Assembly: GCF_000245335.1 (NCBI RefSeq)
Contig: NZ_JH600305.1
Location: 62,001-126,000 of the forward strand
DNA: 64,000 nucleotides
Source: Bacillus mojavensis RO-H-1 = KCTC 3706
GTDB taxonomy: Bacteria; Bacillota; Bacilli; Bacillales; Bacillaceae
Reading direction: 5' to 3'
Shown here: in pieces, positions 40,598-51,158 of the stretch
Numbering within the stretch: the first letter of the stretch is position 1
Layout: the number at the start of each line of letters is the position of its first letter
Program-made: the position numbers and the translations under genes
The notes under the pieces: model-generated
What the model saw: the letters and a program-made list of their open reading frames with translations, nothing else
Told to the model about the DNA's origin: nothing
Databases searched by the model: none

Positions 40598-41863
40598 ATG
40601 AAGCCATTGGCATATCGGATGCGTCCGACGAAAATAGAGGATATTATTGGCCAGCAGCATCTGGTGGCTGAAGATAAAATTATCGGCAGAATGGTTCAGG
40701 CAAAACATTTGTCATCGATGATTTTGTACGGGCCGCCCGGAATTGGAAAAACCTCAATCGCAACAGCAATCGCCGGTTCAACAAGTATTGCTTTCCGCAA
40801 GCTGAATGCCGTTATTAACAATAAAAAGGATATGGAGATCGTAGCTCAAGAAGCCAAAATGTCTGGCCAGGTCATTTTGATTTTGGATGAAGTCCACAGA
40901 CTTGATAAAGGAAAACAGGATTTTCTATTGCCTTATTTAGAAAATGGCATGATTATTTTAATCGGCGCCACTACAGCTAACCCATATCACGCCATAAATC
41001 CGGCCATCAGAAGCCGCACGCAGATTTTTGAGCTTGAGCCATTAACACCTGAATTGATTAAACAGGCTTTGGAGCGGGCTCTTCATGATGAGCACCGGGG
41101 GCTTGGCACATACTCCGTTTCTATTGATGATCAGGCGATGGAGCATTTTGCCCAAGGATGCGGGGGAGATGTCCGTTCCGCTTTAAATGCGCTTGAGCTT
41201 GCTGTATTGTCAACAAAGGAGTCTGCGGACGGCGTGATTCACATTACATTAGAGACTGCGGAAGAATGCCTGCAGAAAAAGAGTTTTTCTCACGATAAAG
41301 ACGGTGATGCGCATTATGACGTATTGTCCGCCTTTCAAAAATCGATCCGAGGCTCTGATGCCAACGCCGCTCTTCATTATTTGGCTAGATTAATTGAAGC
41401 GGGTGACTTGGAAAGCATCGCGAGAAGACTGTTGGTTATCGCCTATGAAGATATCGGCTTAGCCAGCCCGCAAGCAGGGCCGAGGGTGCTGCACGCAGTT
41501 CAGACCGCCGAACGGATTGGGTTTCCTGAAGCGCGCATACCGCTGGCCAATGCGGTCATTGAGCTCTGCCTCTCGCCGAAATCCAATTCAGCTATTCTAG
41601 CTATCGATGAAGCGCTCGCGGACATCAGAGCAGGAAAAATCGGCGATGTCCCAAAACATTTAAAAGACGCGCATTATAAAGGGGCACAGGAACTAGGAAG
41701 AGGCATCGACTATAAATACCCTCATAATTATGAAAATGGATGGGTTGAACAGCAGTACCTCCCTGATCCTTTAAAGAACAAGCAATATTACAAACCGAAG
41801 CAGACTGGTAAATTTGAATCTGCGTTAAAGCAGGTGTACGATAAATTAGTAAAAAGAAAATAA
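40598..41863 (+). CDS. rarA: Replication-associated recombination protein RarA (MgsA)
   Basis: A 421-aa AAA+ ATPase of the RarA/MgsA/WRNIP1 family. It acts at stalled forks. Walker A is LYGPPGIGKTS, Walker B ILDEVHR, sensor-1 GATTANP, and the C-terminal tetramerisation domain is intact. ATG 40598 is the third of three tandem ATG codons and the best spaced (8 nt) from AAGGAG. It is divergent from cymR and ends in a strong terminator. Confidence 0.94.
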   Translation: MKPLAYRMRPTKIEDIIGQQHLVAEDKIIGRMVQAKHLSSMILYGPPGIGKTSIATAIAGSTSIAFRKLNAVINNKKDMEIVAQEAKMSGQVILILDEVHRLDKGKQDFLLPYLENGMIILIGATTANPYHAINPAIRSRTQIFELEPLTPELIKQALERALHDEHRGLGTYSVSIDDQAMEHFAQGCGGDVRSALNALELAVLSTKESADGVIHITLETAEECLQKKSFSHDKDGDAHYDVLSAFQKSIRGSDANAALHYLARLIEAGDLESIARRLLVIAYEDIGLASPQAGPRVLHAVQTAERIGFPEARIPLANAVIELCLSPKSNSAILAIDEALADIRAGKIGDVPKHLKDAHYKGAQELGRGIDYKYPHNYENGWVEQQYLPDPLKNKQYYKPKQTGKFESALKQVYDKLVKRK

Positions 41864-41867
41864 AAAA

Positions 41868-41901
41868 ACAGCCTTGAATATGCTTCAAGGCTGTTTTTTA
41901 T
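41868..41901. terminator. Bidirectional terminator between rarA and tcdA
   Basis: AAAACAGCCTTGAA / TTCAAGGCTGTTTT with a 6-nt loop and T6, serving convergent genes. Confidence 0.92.
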
Positions 41902-41905
41902 TCCA

Positions 41906-42670
41906 TTATTTATCCTTCACGCGTTTAATTTCAATCTCTTTCAAAAGATCCATGACAACATGACCGCCCATAATCAATCCTGCAACAGACGGCACAAAAG
42001 CATTAGAGGACGGCGGCATTTTGGCTTTGCGAATTTTCGCATCGTCATTTCCGACTTCTTTTCTGACGTCTTCCCGGATCACAATCGGGCTTTCATCAGA
42101 GAAAATGACTTGAACGCCCTTTTTGATGCCTTCTTTACGGAGTCTCGTACGAACCACCTTTGCGATCGGGTCCGTATGCGTTTTAGAAATATCAGCGATT
42201 TGGAAACGTGTCGGGTCTGTCTTGTTCGCAGCACCCATGCTGGAGATCAGCGGAATATCACGTTTCAGACATTCTTTCATTAAATGGATTTTGTAATGAA
42301 TGGTGTCTGACGCATCAATCACATAGTCAAGGTTATACTCAAAGAATTGCTCATACGTTTCTTCCGTATAGAACATTTTTAATGAAATCACTTCACACTC
42401 AGGGTTAATGTCCGCAATCCGCGCTTTCATTAAATCTACTTTCGGCTGACCGACAGTAGAAAGAAGAGCATGAAGCTGACGGTTTACGTTTGTAATGTCC
42501 ACATCATCCTTATCAACAAGCAGGATGCGCCCGACGCCTGAACGTACAAGCGCCTCCGCTGCGAACGATCCGACGCCCCCAACTCCGAGTACAGCAACTG
42601 TGCTGTTTTTCAGCGTTTCAAGGCCTTCTTTTCCAATAGCTAATTCATTGCGTGAAAACTGGTGTAACAA
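41906..42670 (-). CDS. tcdA: tRNA threonylcarbamoyladenosine dehydratase TcdA (YrvM)
   Basis: A 254-aa E1-like adenylating enzyme that cyclises t6A37 in tRNA to ct6A. The nucleotide-binding motif is VLGVGGVGSFAAEAL. A conserved Arg/Asp region NVNRQLHA and DASDTIHYK follow; the late segment SVAGLIMGGHV matches the family. TTG 42670 is the preferred start, 8 nt from GGAG; a GTG 3 codons upstream is less well placed. It lies downstream of the 6S-1 RNA gene. Confidence 0.9.
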   Translation of the reverse strand: MLHQFSRNELAIGKEGLETLKNSTVAVLGVGGVGSFAAEALVRSGVGRILLVDKDDVDITNVNRQLHALLSTVGQPKVDLMKARIADINPECEVISLKMFYTEETYEQFFEYNLDYVIDASDTIHYKIHLMKECLKRDIPLISSMGAANKTDPTRFQIADISKTHTDPIAKVVRTRLRKEGIKKGVQVIFSDESPIVIREDVRKEVGNDDAKIRKAKMPPSSNAFVPSVAGLIMGGHVVMDLLKEIEIKRVKDK

Positions 42671-42712
42671 GAACCTCACTCCACATTCGTAATCTGGTTT
42701 TCCTATGATAAA

Positions 42713-42738
42713 TGGCTGTTACACAAACAGCCGTTTTT
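42713..42738 (+). terminator. Hairpin with T-run between tcdA and 6S RNA, plus-strand sense
   Basis: GGCTGTT / AACAGCC with an ACACA loop, then GTTTTTT on the plus strand. No plus-strand gene ends here, so it may stop antisense transcription before 6S RNA, or work weakly on the minus strand. Confidence 0.5.
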
Positions 42739-42755
42739 TCTGCGCAATAAAAAAT

Positions 42756-42947
42756 AAAGTCCCAATTGTGCCGTTGCAGCTTTCCTTTGTTTTGAACCCG
42801 CTCTCAGCAGGTGGGTGCCCTCTTTTAAATCTTGTAAGTCCTCTTTACCGAATGAAAAGAGGCATGTACGCCATTTAAAAATGCGGGCTCCCAAATCAAA
42901 AAAATGTTCGGTCAAAACTAGGTGTACAACTAACACATCAGGACTTT
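42756..42947 (-). ncRNA. bsrA: 6S-1 RNA (BsrA/SsrSA)
   Basis: About 192 nt between aspS and tcdA, the known location of 6S-1 RNA in B. subtilis. The ends AAAGTCC / GGGACTTT form the closing stem, and the interior has the large central bulge typical of 6S RNAs, which bind RNA polymerase sigma-A holoenzyme. A consensus promoter begins transcription about 10 nt upstream, fitting a longer precursor trimmed at the 5' end. The minus-strand sequence continues with ATTTTTT, completing the terminator. Ends are estimated by eye to a few nt. Confidence 0.93.
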
Positions 42948-42962
42948 ATTTAACTTGTCAAA

Positions 42963-42991
42963 ATCATATCACAGACGATTTTGATTTTCAA
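42963..42991 (-). promoter_or_regulatory. 6S-1 RNA promoter
   Basis: TTGAAA (42991-42986), exactly 17 nt, TATGAT (42968-42963) on the minus strand. The start site would fall near 42956, giving a precursor of about 201 nt. Confidence 0.85.
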
Positions 42992-43007
42992 GAATCGAAC
43001 TGCACAT

Positions 43008-44786
43008 TCAGTTCTTTACTTTTGATTTGATAGAAAGATGAAGCTCATCAAGCTGTGCGTCGCTTACTTCTCCCGGCGCATCTGTCATCAGACAGCTTGC
43101 ACTTGCCGTTTTCGGGAAGGCGATGGTATCTCTCAAATTCGTCCGGCCGGCAAGAAGCATAACGAGACGGTCTAAGCCAAGCGCAATTCCGCCGTGCGGA
43201 GGAGCGCCGTATTCAAATGCCTCAAGAAGGAATCCAAACTGTTCGGCTGCTTCTTCTTTTGTGAAGCCAAGCAGTGTAAACATTTTTTCCTGAATATCCT
43301 TTTCAAAAATACGGATCGATCCTCCGCCAAGCTCATAGCCGTTTAAGACGAGGTCATAGGCTTGTGCTTTCATGTCCTCAGGCGCTGTTTCAATCAGCTC
43401 AAGGTCTTCACGAACAGGCATTGTAAACGGATGGTGCGCTGCGTAAAAACGGCCTTCCTCCGCATCATGCTCTAAAAGCGGCCAGTCAATCACCCATAAG
43501 AAATTAAAGAGGTTTTCGTCAATGAGTCCGCGTTCTTTCCCAAGCTTTAAGCGCAGGGCGCCGAGTGATGCGGCAACAACTTCGAATTTATCCGCTCCGA
43601 ACAGCAGCAAGTCACCCTCAGCGGCTTCAAGCGCTTCAATTAGCTTAGACTGCTTTTCATCATCAAAGAATTTGGCGATTGGGCCTTTCACTCCGTCTGC
43701 TTCGACCTTCACCCAAGCAAGTCCTTTCGCTCCGTAATTTGCGGCAAACGCACCTAGAGCATCAATGTCTTTTCTTGAGTAATCGCCGGCTCCGCCTTTT
43801 ACGTTGATGGCTTTGACTACACCGCCGTTTGCCACAGCTGATGAGAACACCTTAAATTCAATATCTTTTACAATGTCAGACACATCTGTTAAAAGCATGT
43901 CAAAGCGAGTATCCGGTTTATCAGAACCGTATTTGTTCATCGCCTCGTCATACGTCATTCGAGGAAGAGGAAGCTTGAGTTCCACACCTTTCGTTTCACG
44001 CATAATCTTTGCCATCATATCCTCAGCCAATGACATGATGTCTTCCTGGCTCATAAAGGACATTTCAATATCGATTTGCGTAAACTCAGGCTGGCGGTCC
44101 GCACGCAGGTCCTCATCGCGGAAGCAGCGGGCAATTTGATAATAGCGTTCCACACCTGAGACCATCAGAAGCTGTTTAAATAGCTGCGGAGATTGAGGCA
44201 GCGCATAGAACTCACCTTCATGCACACGGCTCGGCACCAAGTAATCACGTGCGCCCTCAGGTGTGCTTTTGGTTAAAATAGGCGTTTCAATATCAAGAAA
44301 CCCATTTTCATCTAAAAAGCTCCGAGCAGCCCTTGTCACGTTATGGCGCATCTGCATTGTTTGAAACATAGCCGGTCTGCGCAAATCTAAGTAACGGTGT
44401 TTTAAACGAACATCTTCTGATACGTCTTCCGCTTGATCAGAAATAGCAAACGGAGGTGTCTTCGCCGCACTCAATACAGTCACTGCATCAGCGTGAATTT
44501 CAATCGCGCCTGTTTTCAAATTCTGATTCACTGTGCCTTCTTCGCGCGCAACCACTTTTCCTTGAATATCTAGAACGTATTCGTTTCTGATGCCTTCCGC
44601 AATAGCAAGTGCTTCTTTTGATACATCGGGGTTAAAAACGACTTGAACAATACCCGTACGGTCACGCAAGTCAATAAAAATCAATCCGCCGAGGTCCCGT
44701 CTTTTTTGGACCCAGCCTTTCAGCGTTACAGATTCGCCAATTGCTTTTTCAGTCATTTCACCGCAATAATATGTTCTTCCAAACAA
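43008..44786 (-). CDS. aspS: Aspartyl-tRNA synthetase
   Basis: A 592-aa class II synthetase charging tRNA-Asp. The N-terminal OB-fold anticodon domain covers about 1-105, and the bacterial insertion domain about 290-420. Motif 2 appears as [21 protein letters not shown], split by the usual loop. Motif 3 is [13 protein letters not shown]. It follows hisS by 13 nt and shares the hisS T-box leader, as in B. subtilis. Confidence 0.97.
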   Translation of the reverse strand: MFGRTYYCGEMTEKAIGESVTLKGWVQKRRDLGGLIFIDLRDRTGIVQVVFNPDVSKEALAIAEGIRNEYVLDIQGKVVAREEGTVNQNLKTGAIEIHADAVTVLSAAKTPPFAISDQAEDVSEDVRLKHRYLDLRRPAMFQTMQMRHNVTRAARSFLDENGFLDIETPILTKSTPEGARDYLVPSRVHEGEFYALPQSPQLFKQLLMVSGVERYYQIARCFRDEDLRADRQPEFTQIDIEMSFMSQEDIMSLAEDMMAKIMRETKGVELKLPLPRMTYDEAMNKYGSDKPDTRFDMLLTDVSDIVKDIEFKVFSSAVANGGVVKAINVKGGAGDYSRKDIDALGAFAANYGAKGLAWVKVEADGVKGPIAKFFDDEKQSKLIEALEAAEGDLLLFGADKFEVVAASLGALRLKLGKERGLIDENLFNFLWVIDWPLLEHDAEEGRFYAAHHPFTMPVREDLELIETAPEDMKAQAYDLVLNGYELGGGSIRIFEKDIQEKMFTLLGFTKEEAAEQFGFLLEAFEYGAPPHGGIALGLDRLVMLLAGRTNLRDTIAFPKTASASCLMTDAPGEVSDAQLDELHLSIKSKVKN

Positions 44787-44799
44787 TGCGTTCCACTCC

Positions 44800-46074
44800 T
44801 TATCCCTTTTGGTTTGCTTTCATCACATGTATCAATTCATCAAGAGCCACTTCAATCTGTTCGCCTGTTTTTGCATCCTTTACATTGATTTTGTTTTGAG
44901 CAAGCTCATCCTCTCCCAAAATCGCAATAAATCTGGCGTTGAGGCGGTCAGCTGTTTTAAACTGGCCTTTCATTTTTTTATTTTCGTAATCAATCTCACT
45001 GGAAATGCCGGCTTCTCTCAGTTTGTACACCAGCGAAACGGAATAATCCTTCGCTTTTTCGCCAAGCGTCACGATATAGCAGTCAATTCCCTGGTCAACC
45101 GGCAGTTCTCTTTTTTCAGCATCAATTGCGGCAAGCAGGCGTTCAATGCTCATCGCAAATCCGATGCCGGGCGCCTCTGGTCCGCCGATTTGTTCGACCA
45201 ATCCGTCATAGCGTCCGCCGCCGGCAAGCGTTGTAATCGCGCCAAAGCCCTCCGCATTGCTCATGATTTCAAATGCGGTATGGTTATAATAATCCAGCCC
45301 TCTCACAAGGTTAGGATCAATTTCATAAGAAATGCCGAGATCGTTTAAATATTGCTTCACTTTTTCAAAATAAGCGGCTGATTCTTCATTTAAGTAAGTA
45401 AGAATAGAAGGTGCCGATTTCATCAGCTCATTATCCCGGTCCTTTTTGCAATCCAAAATTCTGAGCGGGTTGGTGTGCAGGCGTGACTGACAGTCTGAAC
45501 AAAATTCCTCGATGCGCGGCTCAAAGTGTTTCACGAGCGCTTCTCTGTAGCTTTTGCGGCTGTCCCGATCGCCAAGACTGTTTATCACAAGCTTGACGTT
45601 TTTCAAGCCGGCCTTCTGGTAAATACCCATCGCCAGCGCCATTACTTCAGCATCTATTGCAGGGTCTTTCGAACCGATCGCTTCGATGCCAAACTGATAA
45701 AACTGGCGGTAACGGCCCGTCTGCGGACGTTCGTAACGGAACATCGGCCCGACATAATACAGCTTTGTCGGCTGAACAGGATTTGCAAATAATTTATTTT
45801 CATTAAAAGCGCGAACTGTTGCAGCAGTTCCCTCGGGACGAAGCGTCAGGCTTCTGCCTTTGCGGTCCTGGAAGGTGTACATTTCTTTTTGCACAATATC
45901 CGTAGACTCCCCGACGCCTCTGGCGAACAGTTCTGTATGCTCAAAGATCGGCGTGCGGATTTCTTTATATTGATAAGTTCGGCAAGTGTCTCTCATGATT
46001 TGTTCAACATACTGCCAGCGCTCTGATTCTCCAGGCAGAATATCTTGTGTTCCTCTTGGAATGTTATATCCCAT
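44800..46074 (-). CDS. hisS: Histidyl-tRNA synthetase
   Basis: A 424-aa class II synthetase charging tRNA-His. Motif 1 is near [18 protein letters not shown], motif 2 is [19 protein letters not shown], and the histidine-specific motif [14 protein letters not shown] is intact. Motif 3 is [14 protein letters not shown]-terminal anticodon-binding domain follows. It is the first gene of hisS-aspS, behind a T-box leader and a consensus promoter. Confidence 0.97.
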   Translation of the reverse strand: MGYNIPRGTQDILPGESERWQYVEQIMRDTCRTYQYKEIRTPIFEHTELFARGVGESTDIVQKEMYTFQDRKGRSLTLRPEGTAATVRAFNENKLFANPVQPTKLYYVGPMFRYERPQTGRYRQFYQFGIEAIGSKDPAIDAEVMALAMGIYQKAGLKNVKLVINSLGDRDSRKSYREALVKHFEPRIEEFCSDCQSRLHTNPLRILDCKKDRDNELMKSAPSILTYLNEESAAYFEKVKQYLNDLGISYEIDPNLVRGLDYYNHTAFEIMSNAEGFGAITTLAGGGRYDGLVEQIGGPEAPGIGFAMSIERLLAAIDAEKRELPVDQGIDCYIVTLGEKAKDYSVSLVYKLREAGISSEIDYENKKMKGQFKTADRLNARFIAILGEDELAQNKINVKDAKTGEQIEVALDELIHVMKANQKG

Positions 46075-46094
46075 GTGTAGACCTCCTATGTATT

Positions 46095-46419
46095 CCTTAT
46101 AAAATATACATTTATCGTCAATGATGAAAATGAAAAAAACTCCCGCCCCTACTATACACTTATAGTAGGGACGAGAGTTATACCCGTGGTGCCACCCTAG
46201 TTGGAATATTTTCGTATTCCCGCTCGATCCTTTAACGCAGGTTCACGTTCACTGCCTAATGACGGTATCACGCGTTCAGCAGGAAACCTCCAGAGTGTTG
46301 TTTCGAGAAAGACGCAATGGGAGCCGCTTTCAGCCTGGGGCGGTTCCTCTCTAGCCATGCAATCTGACCTACTCTTCTCCATTATTGGTTCAACAATTTA
46401 ATTTATTATGTACTCGATT
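46095..46419 (-). promoter_or_regulatory. T-box leader of hisS-aspS
   Basis: The T-box core AGGGTGGCACCACGG is at 46198-46184. It is followed by a terminator stem (46180-46162 with 46158-46138) and a T-run (46139-46134). An AGTAGG-like GA motif lies early in the leader. A CAC near 46297-46295 could be the His specifier but was not confirmed by folding. Confidence 0.93.
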
Positions 46420-46425
46420 TCTATT

Positions 46426-46454
46426 ATAATAATGGCATTGCTGTACTCTGTCAA
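46426..46454 (-). promoter_or_regulatory. hisS promoter
   Basis: TTGACA (46454-46449), 17-nt spacer, TATTAT (46431-46426). The -35 box includes the TGA stop codon of yrzK. Confidence 0.9.
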
Positions 46455-46621
46455 GCTTTATTCCGGTTGTTTTTCTGCTGTGATGCTTCTTTGGACATAA
46501 GACCAAATTCAGTTGCCGTTTCAGTGAGATAACCAATTGTATCTGGATCGGCATGATCACTGAAATGCAGGTTTCCTTCGCCGTCGTGAAATGCACGCCC
46601 CATTTTTGGATGATATTTCAT
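46451..46621 (-). CDS. yrzK: Small hydrophilic protein YrzK
   Basis: A 56-aa protein starting at ATG 46621, preceded by AAAGGTGTG. It begins [17 protein letters not shown] and contains [14 protein letters not shown]; there is no membrane segment. It matches a small gene found in B. subtilis just upstream of the hisS leader. Function is unknown. Its stop codon overlaps the hisS -35 box, so its own transcript must end within or run into the T-box leader. Confidence 0.7.
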   Translation of the reverse strand: MKYHPKMGRAFHDGEGNLHFSDHADPDTIGYLTETATEFGLMSKEASQQKNNRNKA

Positions 46622-46753
46622 GATTTGCACACCTTTTTCATTGTATTTATGCCTAGTATAAACAAATCATTTTATTTTTATTTAAAAATCAGAAAGGACT
46701 TTACGATATTAAAAAAGAATGCTTTTTTTTAGATCATTAGAAAGGAGGACACA

Positions 46754-48307
46754 ATGAGCAAGAAACACTTTGTTCTTATTGTATGTATTATCGTCGCCGG
46801 GGCGCTTTTCCCGCCATTTTCTGCCGTTACAGCCGCTCAGGGAGAAGCGGTCGTCGCAACAGATGAAATGAATGTCAGAAGCGGCCCGGGACTTAGCTAC
46901 GGCATCATGGCGGAGGTGAAAAAAGGAGAACGCTACCCCATCTTGAAGGAAGACGGAGACTGGGTGCAAATACAGCTTGGTTCCGGAGAAAAAGGGTGGG
47001 TTGTCTCCTGGCTTATTACTAAGGAAAAACAGGCAGGCACAAGCTCCACTGACAGCAGTAAAACTGTTACATCAACAGATCCAGATTTACGGATGAGAAC
47101 AGGCCCTGGTACATCATACGAAGTCATCGGCAAATTCCCGCAGGGCAGCCAAGCCTCAGTGATTGAAAAGGATTCCGGCTGGGTCAAGATTTCATATCGA
47201 AATTCTACCGGATGGGTATCTTCCGAATACGTCACATCAGGCAGCGGCAGTTCAGCGTCTGAGGAAAGTGATCAGACAGAATCATCTGGTTCAACAACGG
47301 GAACGGTTGGCGTTTCTTCACTGAATGTCAGAGGCTCCGATTCACATGATGCAGCGATTATAACAAAACTATCACGAGGAACGAAACTTACAATCCTCGA
47401 AGAGAAAAACGGCTGGCTCCATATTGAAGTGAACGGGCTAAAAGGCTGGGTCGCAAGCCATTACATTGTGACCAGTTCTCACCCGGATGAAAATTCAGCT
47501 GATATCAGCAGTTCAGACAGTACCAAAAAAGCCTATATCGTATACGAGGGTACGAATTTAAGAAGCGATGCCTCAACGTCAGCTTCTATCGTTAAACGCA
47601 CAGCCAAAGGCGATGCGTATACCATTACCGGATCAAAGGGCAGCTGGTATGAAGTAAGACTTGACAATGGGCAGACCGCTTATGTCGCCAACTGGGTTGT
47701 GCAGACGTCTAAGAGCGCTGAAGAATCCGGGGAGCCGCCTGTCGCTGATTCCGCTTCCGGAAGCGGGTCGCTGAAAAATAAAGCGATTGTTGTCGATCCG
47801 GGGCATGGAGGAAAAGACAGCGGAACAATCGGCTATTCAGGCCAATTCGAGAAAAAACTGACGATCAAAACGGCGCAACTGCTGGCCAGCAAACTTAGAT
47901 CAGCAGGAGCAGACGTGTATGTGACACGGCAGGATGATACATTTGTCAGCTTACAGTCACGAGTCTCGACGTCTCATTACCGCAACGCAGACGCCTTCAT
48001 CAGCATTCATTACGACAGCTTTGCGGATACTTCTACAAGGGGCAGCACAGCTTATTACTACAGTCCTGCAAAGGATCAAAAACTGGCATCAGATGTACAC
48101 TCTGAAGTGGTTAAGCGATCTTCAATTCCTGACCGCGGGGTACTATTCGGAGATTATTATGTGCTCCGCGAAAACAAACAGCCCGCTATGTTGTACGAGC
48201 TAGGATATGTAAGCCATCCGCAGGAAGAAGCCATTGTACATAGCAATTCATACCAAGAAAAAGTAACAGACGGAATTGAGAGCGGATTGGAGAAATATTT
48301 TCAATAA
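46754..48307 (+). CDS. yrvJ: N-acetylmuramoyl-L-alanine amidase with four SH3 domains (YrvJ)
   Basis: A 517-aa secreted wall hydrolase. The signal peptide covers about residues 1-28, with a hydrophobic core and a likely AxA site (TAAQG). Four bacterial SH3b repeats follow (starting near 30, 100, 180 and 255; each with LNVRSGP- or LRMRTGP-like starts and a GWV end), separated by Ser/Thr-rich linkers. The C-terminal Amidase_3 domain (about 345-517) has the zinc ligands in VDPGHGGKDSG, SIHYDS, and the late Glu in ELGYVSHP. It cleaves the MurNAc-L-Ala bond. ATG 46754 has AAAGGAGG upstream. Confidence 0.92.
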   Translation: MSKKHFVLIVCIIVAGALFPPFSAVTAAQGEAVVATDEMNVRSGPGLSYGIMAEVKKGERYPILKEDGDWVQIQLGSGEKGWVVSWLITKEKQAGTSSTDSSKTVTSTDPDLRMRTGPGTSYEVIGKFPQGSQASVIEKDSGWVKISYRNSTGWVSSEYVTSGSGSSASEESDQTESSGSTTGTVGVSSLNVRGSDSHDAAIITKLSRGTKLTILEEKNGWLHIEVNGLKGWVASHYIVTSSHPDENSADISSSDSTKKAYIVYEGTNLRSDASTSASIVKRTAKGDAYTITGSKGSWYEVRLDNGQTAYVANWVVQTSKSAEESGEPPVADSASGSGSLKNKAIVVDPGHGGKDSGTIGYSGQFEKKLTIKTAQLLASKLRSAGADVYVTRQDDTFVSLQSRVSTSHYRNADAFISIHYDSFADTSTRGSTAYYYSPAKDQKLASDVHSEVVKRSSIPDRGVLFGDYYVLRENKQPAMLYELGYVSHPQEEAIVHSNSYQEKVTDGIESGLEKYFQ

Positions 48308-48336
48308 AAAAAGCTGCCTTTTGGCAGCTTTTTTTA
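48308..48336. terminator. Bidirectional terminator between yrvJ and dtd
   Basis: AAAAAGCTGCC / GGCAGCTTTTT with a 4-nt loop, A- and T-runs on both sides. Confidence 0.92.
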
Positions 48337-48774
48337 TTTTGAATCCATAATCAATGTAACCGGTCCGGAGTTTGTGAGCTTTACATCCATCATAGCGCCG
48401 AATTTTCCGGTTTCTACTTTGATTCCTTTTTCACGAAGCAAGTCATTCCATTTTTCATAAAGGCCCAAAGCCTTATCAGGTTTTGCGGCGTTCATGTAGT
48501 TCGGGCGCCGTCCTTTTCTTGTATCTCCGTAAAGCGTAAACTGTGAAACAGACAAAACCTCTCCGCCTGTATCCAGAAGCGACAAATTCATTTTTCCATC
48601 ACTGTCATCGAAAATGCGAAGATTCACCACTTTATCCGCTAAGTAAGCGGCGTCCTCTTCTGTATCATCGTGAGTGATGCCGACCAGGACCATAATGCCT
48701 TGTCCAATTTGGCCGATCACATCTCCATCAACGGTTACGCTTGCTTCTGTTACTCGCTGAACGACTAATTTCAT
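48334..48774 (-). CDS. dtd: D-aminoacyl-tRNA deacylase Dtd
   Basis: A 146-aa enzyme that removes D-amino acids (and glycine from tRNA-Ala) mischarged onto tRNA. The catalytic [10 protein letters not shown] segment lies near residue 78 and the Gly-cisPro motif region NSGPVTL near the C-terminus. It follows relA by 12 nt, a pairing conserved in Firmicutes. Confidence 0.94.
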   Translation of the reverse strand: MKLVVQRVTEASVTVDGDVIGQIGQGIMVLVGITHDDTEEDAAYLADKVVNLRIFDDSDGKMNLSLLDTGGEVLSVSQFTLYGDTRKGRRPNYMNAAKPDKALGLYEKWNDLLREKGIKVETGKFGAMMDVKLTNSGPVTLIMDSK

Positions 48775-48786
48775 TTTCTGACTCCT

Positions 48787-50991
48787 TTAATTCATGACGC
48801 GGCGCACAGAATATATATCCCTTATTTGCTTAATGCGCTCGACGACTTTATGCAGATGATTGATGTTCTGGATAAAAATAGCCATATGAATGGTTGCCAC
48901 TTTGTTGCGGTCCGATTTGCCAGAGACAGAAGAAATATTTGTTTTCGTTTCATTCACTGCCTGAAGCACCTCGTTAAGCAATCCGCGGCGGTCATACCCA
49001 AGAATCTCGATCTCAACATTGTATTCCTTACGTTTTTGCACCTGTGACTCATGTTCCCACTCTACGGGGATCAGCCGCTCCTGCGCTTCATTCGTTTTGA
49101 CATTCGGGCAGTCGTCACGATGGACGGAAACCCCTCTGCCTTTTGTAATAAAACCGACAATATGGTCACCAGGCACAGGATTGCAGCATTTCGATAAACG
49201 CACAAGAAGATTGTCGATCCCCTTGACGCGAACGCCAGCTTCACGCTTTCTTCCTTGCGGATACGGTTTAGGCTCAGCAGTGACATCCTGAACAATTTTT
49301 TCTTGTTCTTCCTGATCACGCTGTTTTCTTTCTTTTTCCGTCAGCCGGTTCGCCACCTGCAGGGCTGTGATGCCATTGTAGCCGACCGCTGCGTACATGT
49401 CTTCTTCATTTGAGAAGTTAAATTTATCTGCAACTTTTTGGATGTTCTCCGGTGTCAGGACGTCCTTCACTTCAAAGTCCAGATTTTTAATTTCTTTTTC
49501 AACCAATTCACGGCCTTTTTCGACATTTTCTTCGCGCCGCTGTTTCTTAAAGAATTGACGGATCTTATGCTTCGCCTGTGAGGTTTGAGCAAGCTTCACC
49601 CAATCCTGACTCGGACCATAGGAATGCTTGGAGGTGAGAATTTCTACGATATCACCTGTCCGGAGCTTATGGTCAAGGGTCACCATTTTTCCGTTGACCT
49701 TCGCACCGATTGTTTTATTGCCGATTTCAGAGTGAATCCGGTAAGAGAAATCAATTGGGACAGAACCGGACGGAAGCTCGATGACATCTCCTTTTGGCGT
49801 AAAGACGTACACCATATCCGAGAACAAATCGATTTTGAGCGATTCCATAAATTCTTCGGCATCTGTTGATTCATTTTGGAATTCCAAGATTTCGCGGAAC
49901 CATGAAAGCTTTTTCTCAAATGTTGCGCTTTCACTCGCTGCTTTTCCTTCTTTATAAGCCCAGTGAGCCGCAACCCCGTATTCCGCGATTTCATGCATTT
50001 CAAAGGTGCGGATCTGCACTTCCAGCGGGTCGCCTTTAGGCCCTATAACTGTTGTATGAAGCGATTGATACATGTTCGGCTTCGGCATTGCGATATAATC
50101 TTTGAACCTGCCGGGCATCGGCTTCCAGCATGTATGAATAATGCCGAGCACCGCGTAGCAGTCCTTTATGCTGTTCACGAGAATCCGGACAGCAAGCAGA
50201 TCATAAATTTCGTTGAATTGCTTATTTTGCAGCACCATTTTTCTATAGATACTGTAAATATGCTTCGGCCGGCCTGAGAAGTCAGCCTTAATGTTGACTT
50301 CTTCGACACGTTTTTTCACCTCATTGACAACCTCGTCGACATAAAGCTCGCGTTCTGCGCGTTTTTTCTTCATGAGGTTGACAATTCTGTAATATTGCTG
50401 AGGATTCAAATAACGGAGCGCCGTATCTTCCAGTTCCCATTTAATCTTTGAAATCCCGAGGCGATGAGCCAAAGGAGCAAAGATTTCCAGCGTTTCATTA
50501 GAAATTCTCCGCTGTTTTTCTTGGGGAAGATGTTTCAGCGTCCGCATATTGTGAAGACGATCCGCCAGCTTGATCAGTATGACCCGGATATCTTGAGCCA
50601 TAGCGACAAACATTTTGCGATGATTTTCCGCCTGCTGTTCCTCTTGAGATTTATATTTAATTTTACCGAGCTTCGTTACACCGTCCACAAGCATTGCCAC
50701 TTCCTCGGAGAATGCTTCCTTCAGGTCATCAAGCGTCACATCAGTATCCTCCACTACATCATGCAGAAATCCGCCCGCGATTGTAGAGGGATCCATTTCA
50801 AGGTCAACGAGAATTCCCGCAACCTGAATCGGATGTATAATGTAAGGCTCACCTGATTTGCGGTATTGCTCGCGATGAGCATCTTCAGCGTACAGGTATG
50901 CTTTTTCGACAAATGCGATATGCTCATCGGATAGATAACTGCGCGCTTTATCAATAACTTGCTCGGCAGTCAATACTTGTTCGTTCGCCAT
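48787..50991 (-). CDS. relA: Bifunctional (p)ppGpp synthetase/hydrolase Rel
   Basis: A 734-aa long RelA/SpoT homologue, the main stringent-response enzyme. The hydrolase HD domain (about 50-155) has the intact HDVVEDT motif, so it should both make and break (p)ppGpp. The synthetase domain is at about 235-350 ([20 protein letters not shown]). A TGS domain (about 390-450), a zinc-finger/CC region with CCNPVPGD, and a C-terminal ACT domain (about 665-734) complete it. It lies between apt and dtd, the usual context. Confidence 0.97.
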   Translation of the reverse strand: MANEQVLTAEQVIDKARSYLSDEHIAFVEKAYLYAEDAHREQYRKSGEPYIIHPIQVAGILVDLEMDPSTIAGGFLHDVVEDTDVTLDDLKEAFSEEVAMLVDGVTKLGKIKYKSQEEQQAENHRKMFVAMAQDIRVILIKLADRLHNMRTLKHLPQEKQRRISNETLEIFAPLAHRLGISKIKWELEDTALRYLNPQQYYRIVNLMKKKRAERELYVDEVVNEVKKRVEEVNIKADFSGRPKHIYSIYRKMVLQNKQFNEIYDLLAVRILVNSIKDCYAVLGIIHTCWKPMPGRFKDYIAMPKPNMYQSLHTTVIGPKGDPLEVQIRTFEMHEIAEYGVAAHWAYKEGKAASESATFEKKLSWFREILEFQNESTDAEEFMESLKIDLFSDMVYVFTPKGDVIELPSGSVPIDFSYRIHSEIGNKTIGAKVNGKMVTLDHKLRTGDIVEILTSKHSYGPSQDWVKLAQTSQAKHKIRQFFKKQRREENVEKGRELVEKEIKNLDFEVKDVLTPENIQKVADKFNFSNEEDMYAAVGYNGITALQVANRLTEKERKQRDQEEQEKIVQDVTAEPKPYPQGRKREAGVRVKGIDNLLVRLSKCCNPVPGDHIVGFITKGRGVSVHRDDCPNVKTNEAQERLIPVEWEHESQVQKRKEYNVEIEILGYDRRGLLNEVLQAVNETKTNISSVSGKSDRNKVATIHMAIFIQNINHLHKVVERIKQIRDIYSVRRVMN

Positions 50992-51112
50992 GGAATCACC
51001 TTTTTTAAAATGTAAACTGTATTGTAGTTTATTATCAAGAAAAAAACGATAGATGTAAAGAGCAGAAGTTCAAATCACCAAATAATATATCAAATAAATG
51101 CAAAACAATAGG

Positions 51113-51146
51113 AAAAAAGCACCCTGTATCGAGTGCTTTTTCCTTT
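51113..51146 (-). terminator. Terminator between apt and relA
   Basis: AAAAAGCACTCGA / mirrored GGGTGCTTTTTT with a short loop on the minus strand, right after the apt stop. Confidence 0.88.
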
Positions 51147-51158
51147 ATGAGGTTATCT

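Noticed and set aside
39980..40708. A 242-aa cymR starting at 40708
   Set aside because: The extra 103 residues would overlap rarA and the intergenic promoters; Rrf2 homology begins at ATG 40399.
42703..42936. A 77-aa minus-strand ORF
   Set aside because: It lies inside the 6S-1 RNA gene.
46390..46596. A 68-aa minus-strand ORF in the hisS leader region
   Set aside because: It overlaps yrzK in a different frame and the hisS promoter; yrzK has the ribosome site.
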